NCBI RefSeq assembly: GCF_018139145.2
Contig: NC_059500.1
Location: 40,777,437-40,841,436 of the forward strand
Length of the DNA: 64,000 bases
Reading direction: 5' to 3'
Source: Gymnogyps californianus
Taxonomy: Eukaryota; Chordata; Aves; Accipitriformes; Cathartidae
Shown: positions 60,991 through 64,000 of the stretch, piece after piece
How the letters are laid out: every line of letters starts with the position of its first letter
Numbering within the stretch: position 1 is the stretch's first letter
Translations under genes and position numbers: made by a program
The notes under the pieces: model-generated
The model's input: only the letters and a program-made list of their open reading frames with translations
Databases searched by the model: none
Told to the model about the DNA's origin: nothing

Positions 60991-63499
60991 GAAATGAGAC
61001 TGCAAGGTACCATGTTTTTCACTCTTGTCAAACTCTGGTCTAGCGTAAGATTAAGTTTTATCATGGTGATGCATTTATATGGGTACACTTTGTTTGGCCA
61101 GCTACCCGAGCAGCTCCCCTGCAGTCAGTAGGAATTTGCTTTTCATTTTCATTTCCCGCTCAGCACTGGCTTTTCAAGGAAAGCAGAAAATGCAGTCAGC
61201 ACAAGACATGGCCTGAATCAAAACACACCTTTTCCCCACAGGCACGAGTTCACTGGCATCCCTCGCCTCTGCTAATACTGGTCACAAGGCAGACACACAG
61301 GGAGGACTGCTGCCCCCGCACGCAGCCTGAGCATGGGAGCATGGCACACCTCGTGACCTGTGCTTTAAAAAATGCTTACTAATAAATGAATACTCCCCCC
61401 TGCTCCCTGCCAAACCTGCCATTCAACCCTGCCTCTTGGGGAATTCTTCTCTTTCCCTCTGCTTGACCAGTATCACCAGGAGGATCCCTTTCTTCCTTTC
61501 CTAGAGAGAGAAGTTCAGCTCCACATTACCAGTGTCACCGTCTTGAAATGCCCACAAAGCCCACAGACAGGGAGTAGGGCTGAGATCCTGTCCTACTGGT
61601 GTCAGCAGCAAAACTGCAGCAGAGGCAGTTTTTCACTTGGTTCTCTCCACAGCTGCCAAAGAGCTGGTGATGAACACAGCTGACTTTCTGAATTCTGTGT
61701 GGGTCCTCTGCATTTTGAACCCAGCACACCCCCAGTGTTGGCCCTAGCAGTATGAAGGTTTTTTGTGAAGTTCCTGGAGGACTTCACAAACAATAGAGTA
61801 AAAATAAATAAGAAACATATCAAATACTTCTCTGTAGTACACTTAGAGCTGCTGCTAAATCATCTTACATAAACCAAGCATTTGAATAAACAACCCATCC
61901 CATAAACCAAACTGTCAAAACTGAAACACAGCAAGCTGCAGAAGAGATCTGCACGGAATATATTTGCAACTTGTCACGCTCTATCCATCCCTGTTACCTT
62001 TCTGAACTGCACCGAATTACTAAACAAATAAAAAATTACAGTAAATGTGACTAAATGGGCAGAGATTAAATATAAGAACAATGTAAGTAAATCAAACACA
62101 TATGATGTGACGGAAATATAAACTAAGCAAAAAATCCGTTTAGCACACTCAAGACCCCAGCCATAATGACACTGTCTTCAGTGGGAGGAGATTTTAGCAG
62201 GAGATGATACACTGAAAAATTCAGGTCAAAATCTGCTTTCAGTTAATATCAGGATAAAGCCAATTATCTCTGTTGAAGTCCAAGAGATTATCCTGGATTT
62301 ACATTGAAGAAACAAAGCAGAATTTGGCCAAAGAGGTGGCATAACTGAATTACCAAAGAAGTGGTCTCATAACATTGTCTCACAGGCAAAGATACACAAA
62401 CTTTCAAAGGGCAGCTATGTATTTTCCTGCTTTTGACTCTAAATGGTGATTGCCTTTGAGCTGCCATTTGTACTTTTAAGAGCACATCATCCCTGGTTTA
62501 AAAGATCTTGTCTGATTACTGTAAAAAATATGTTACATTAAGCTAAAAGCTAAGTCGAGTTGAAACGCTTAAGAGAAAAATGAAACATAAAATATGAAGT
62601 GAGACCAAGCAAATTAAACAAGGGTAGATGCTGAAAAGAGGCTGTGGTGTTAAATAATAACCACACAGCTGTGCGCATAGAAGCAGGAGGCTCCCACGGA
62701 TGACTGCAGGGAATCGGCTGGCAACAGGAAGCACAACCACAGAAAAGGACTCTCTTCTCATCTCGAGGTCTCAGAGATATCCCACCAACTGAGCTGGACT
62801 GCCAGGTATTTCACTTACTAACAAACAGCACGTCGCACTGGAAGTGATACATCAAAGCCTTATCCTGCAAACACTATCTGCAGGCATGGGATTGCACTCC
62901 CCAGGTAACCTACCTTTGATGGTGAGGCTGAATAGAGAGGGTCAACACCATGTTCTGGAGTGGGTGCCAGCAAAACAGGCAACTCGGGATCACCTCACCA
63001 CATTGAATTCACTGAGTTGGATGTGACTGATTCCAGCCACGGACAGCAGGACACTCAGCAGTATAAATTATTAAAATGTTTCTGCACATAATTAAAAAGT
63101 GAAATGTTGTGACAGAGTGAAAGTGTTTTCCCCTTGGTCACAAACAATACACCTGAACATTTTACCACCACATGTGACCATTACACCACCTAAGCTGACC
63201 TTCCACACAGCACGGAGCATAGTATTGAGTTAAATGACTTGTGCTTGGCAGGAGACTGCCTCCAGAAAGTGGCTGTGCCAGTCCTGATTTCAAAGTCTGA
63301 ACTATTCACTTTCCCTAATGTGTAATCATTTTCATTGCTAATAAAAATGAATGCCTTTTTCTTTGTCTCTTAATTTTTAGCTTGTCTGGCTTGCATCTCC
63401 CTCCCTTGGGTTTTAGGAGACTTTCTCTGCTAGCTTGAGCGGCCTTTTAAGGTCTAGTATTAAATATACATAATCAACACTCTTGTTGCTCTTCTTGGT

Positions 63500-63640
63500 A
63501 AGGCAAAGAGATGGAAGCCACTCCCAGGAAAACATTTTCTCCAGTTCACCAGTCATTTTCATGGCTCTTCTCTGGAAAAAATTTCAACAACCTTTTAAAA
63601 GTTGTTTCCAGTTGTTTTACCCAACTGGAAGTCACATTCT
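63500..63640 (-). mobile_element. possible CR1 fragment
   Basis: The segment with TCATGGCTCTTCTCTGGAAA and following text resembles the antisense of the CR1 3' region ('cttcgtggccctcctctgga'). The match is short and diverged. It lies in the NTRK2 intron upstream of the P-loop exon. Confidence 0.3.
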
Positions 63641-64000
63641 TATATCACTCGCCACAAGGTTGTGATAAAAACATAAAATCAGCTCCCTATATCTCTGCAT
63701 GTCCAAAGATTACACCAGTCCTTTTAAGGCTGGGTTTCTTAAAGAGCATGAAAATTACGTAGTTATGTGGTATACATGAGTGTGTCTCATCTTGAACACC
63801 TCACCCAATTACAATATCACATGTGCTGTAAGTTTCAGATGTGTTCCCATATGCCTTATGAGAACAGCAGAGCAGAGGAGAGATCTGTCCTTATGGAGAG
63901 GCTGCAACACGGACTCACTGCTTGATGGACAGTAAGAGCCACAGCAGACAGGCTCCATCATCACTGCTCACTGAACTACCAACACTAGAAGATCCTCTTG

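Overview
This is vertebrate genomic DNA, most likely from a bird. It is a gene-poor, intron-dominated, AT-leaning window. It carries one recognisable gene on the minus strand: the 3' part of NTRK2, which encodes the neurotrophin receptor TrkB. Five exons encode 293 whole codons from just before the ATP-binding loop to the natural stop. The last exon reads like TrkB and not TrkC (for example [14 protein letters not shown] and [13 protein letters not shown]). Bird assignment is inferred from the closeness to avian TrkB and from two solo LTRs of a type common in many non-galliform birds. Avian NTRK2 is usually Z-linked, but linkage cannot be seen here.

Layout, in transcription order on the minus strand. 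64000-59240 is the end of the upstream intron. 59239-59109 is the P-loop/catalytic Lys exon (131 nt). 59108-52842 is a 6.3 kb intron. 52841-52669 is the N-lobe/hinge exon (173 nt). 52668-48925 is a 3.7 kb intron with a 126-bp tandem duplication 16 nt from its donor. 48924-48690 is the catalytic-loop, DFG and activation-loop exon (235 nt). 48689-8950 is a 39.7 kb intron. 8949-8791 is the C-lobe exon (159 nt). 8790-7924 is a 0.87 kb intron. 7923-7738 is the final coding exon. The 3' UTR follows towards about 2.5 kb, and 1 to about 2.5 kb looks intergenic. All junctions are GT-AG, phases match across every junction, and the kinase motifs are intact.

The large intron holds two solo LTRs in opposite orientations (14800-15386, sense with NTRK2, perfect 5-bp target duplication; 39914-40516, antisense, with an intact CRE next to a TATA box). 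It also holds degraded CR1/L2-type LINE pieces (about 16.0, 28.1-29.2 and 32.6 kb) and several open or exon-like stretches that I could not identify. No second gene, RNA gene, CRISPR array or operon-like system was found. The most interesting points are the tandem duplication that copies a donor-like site beside a weak kinase-exon donor, the 40-kb intron at the junction where the paralogue TrkC gains kinase inserts, and the LTR regulatory sequence inside NTRK2.
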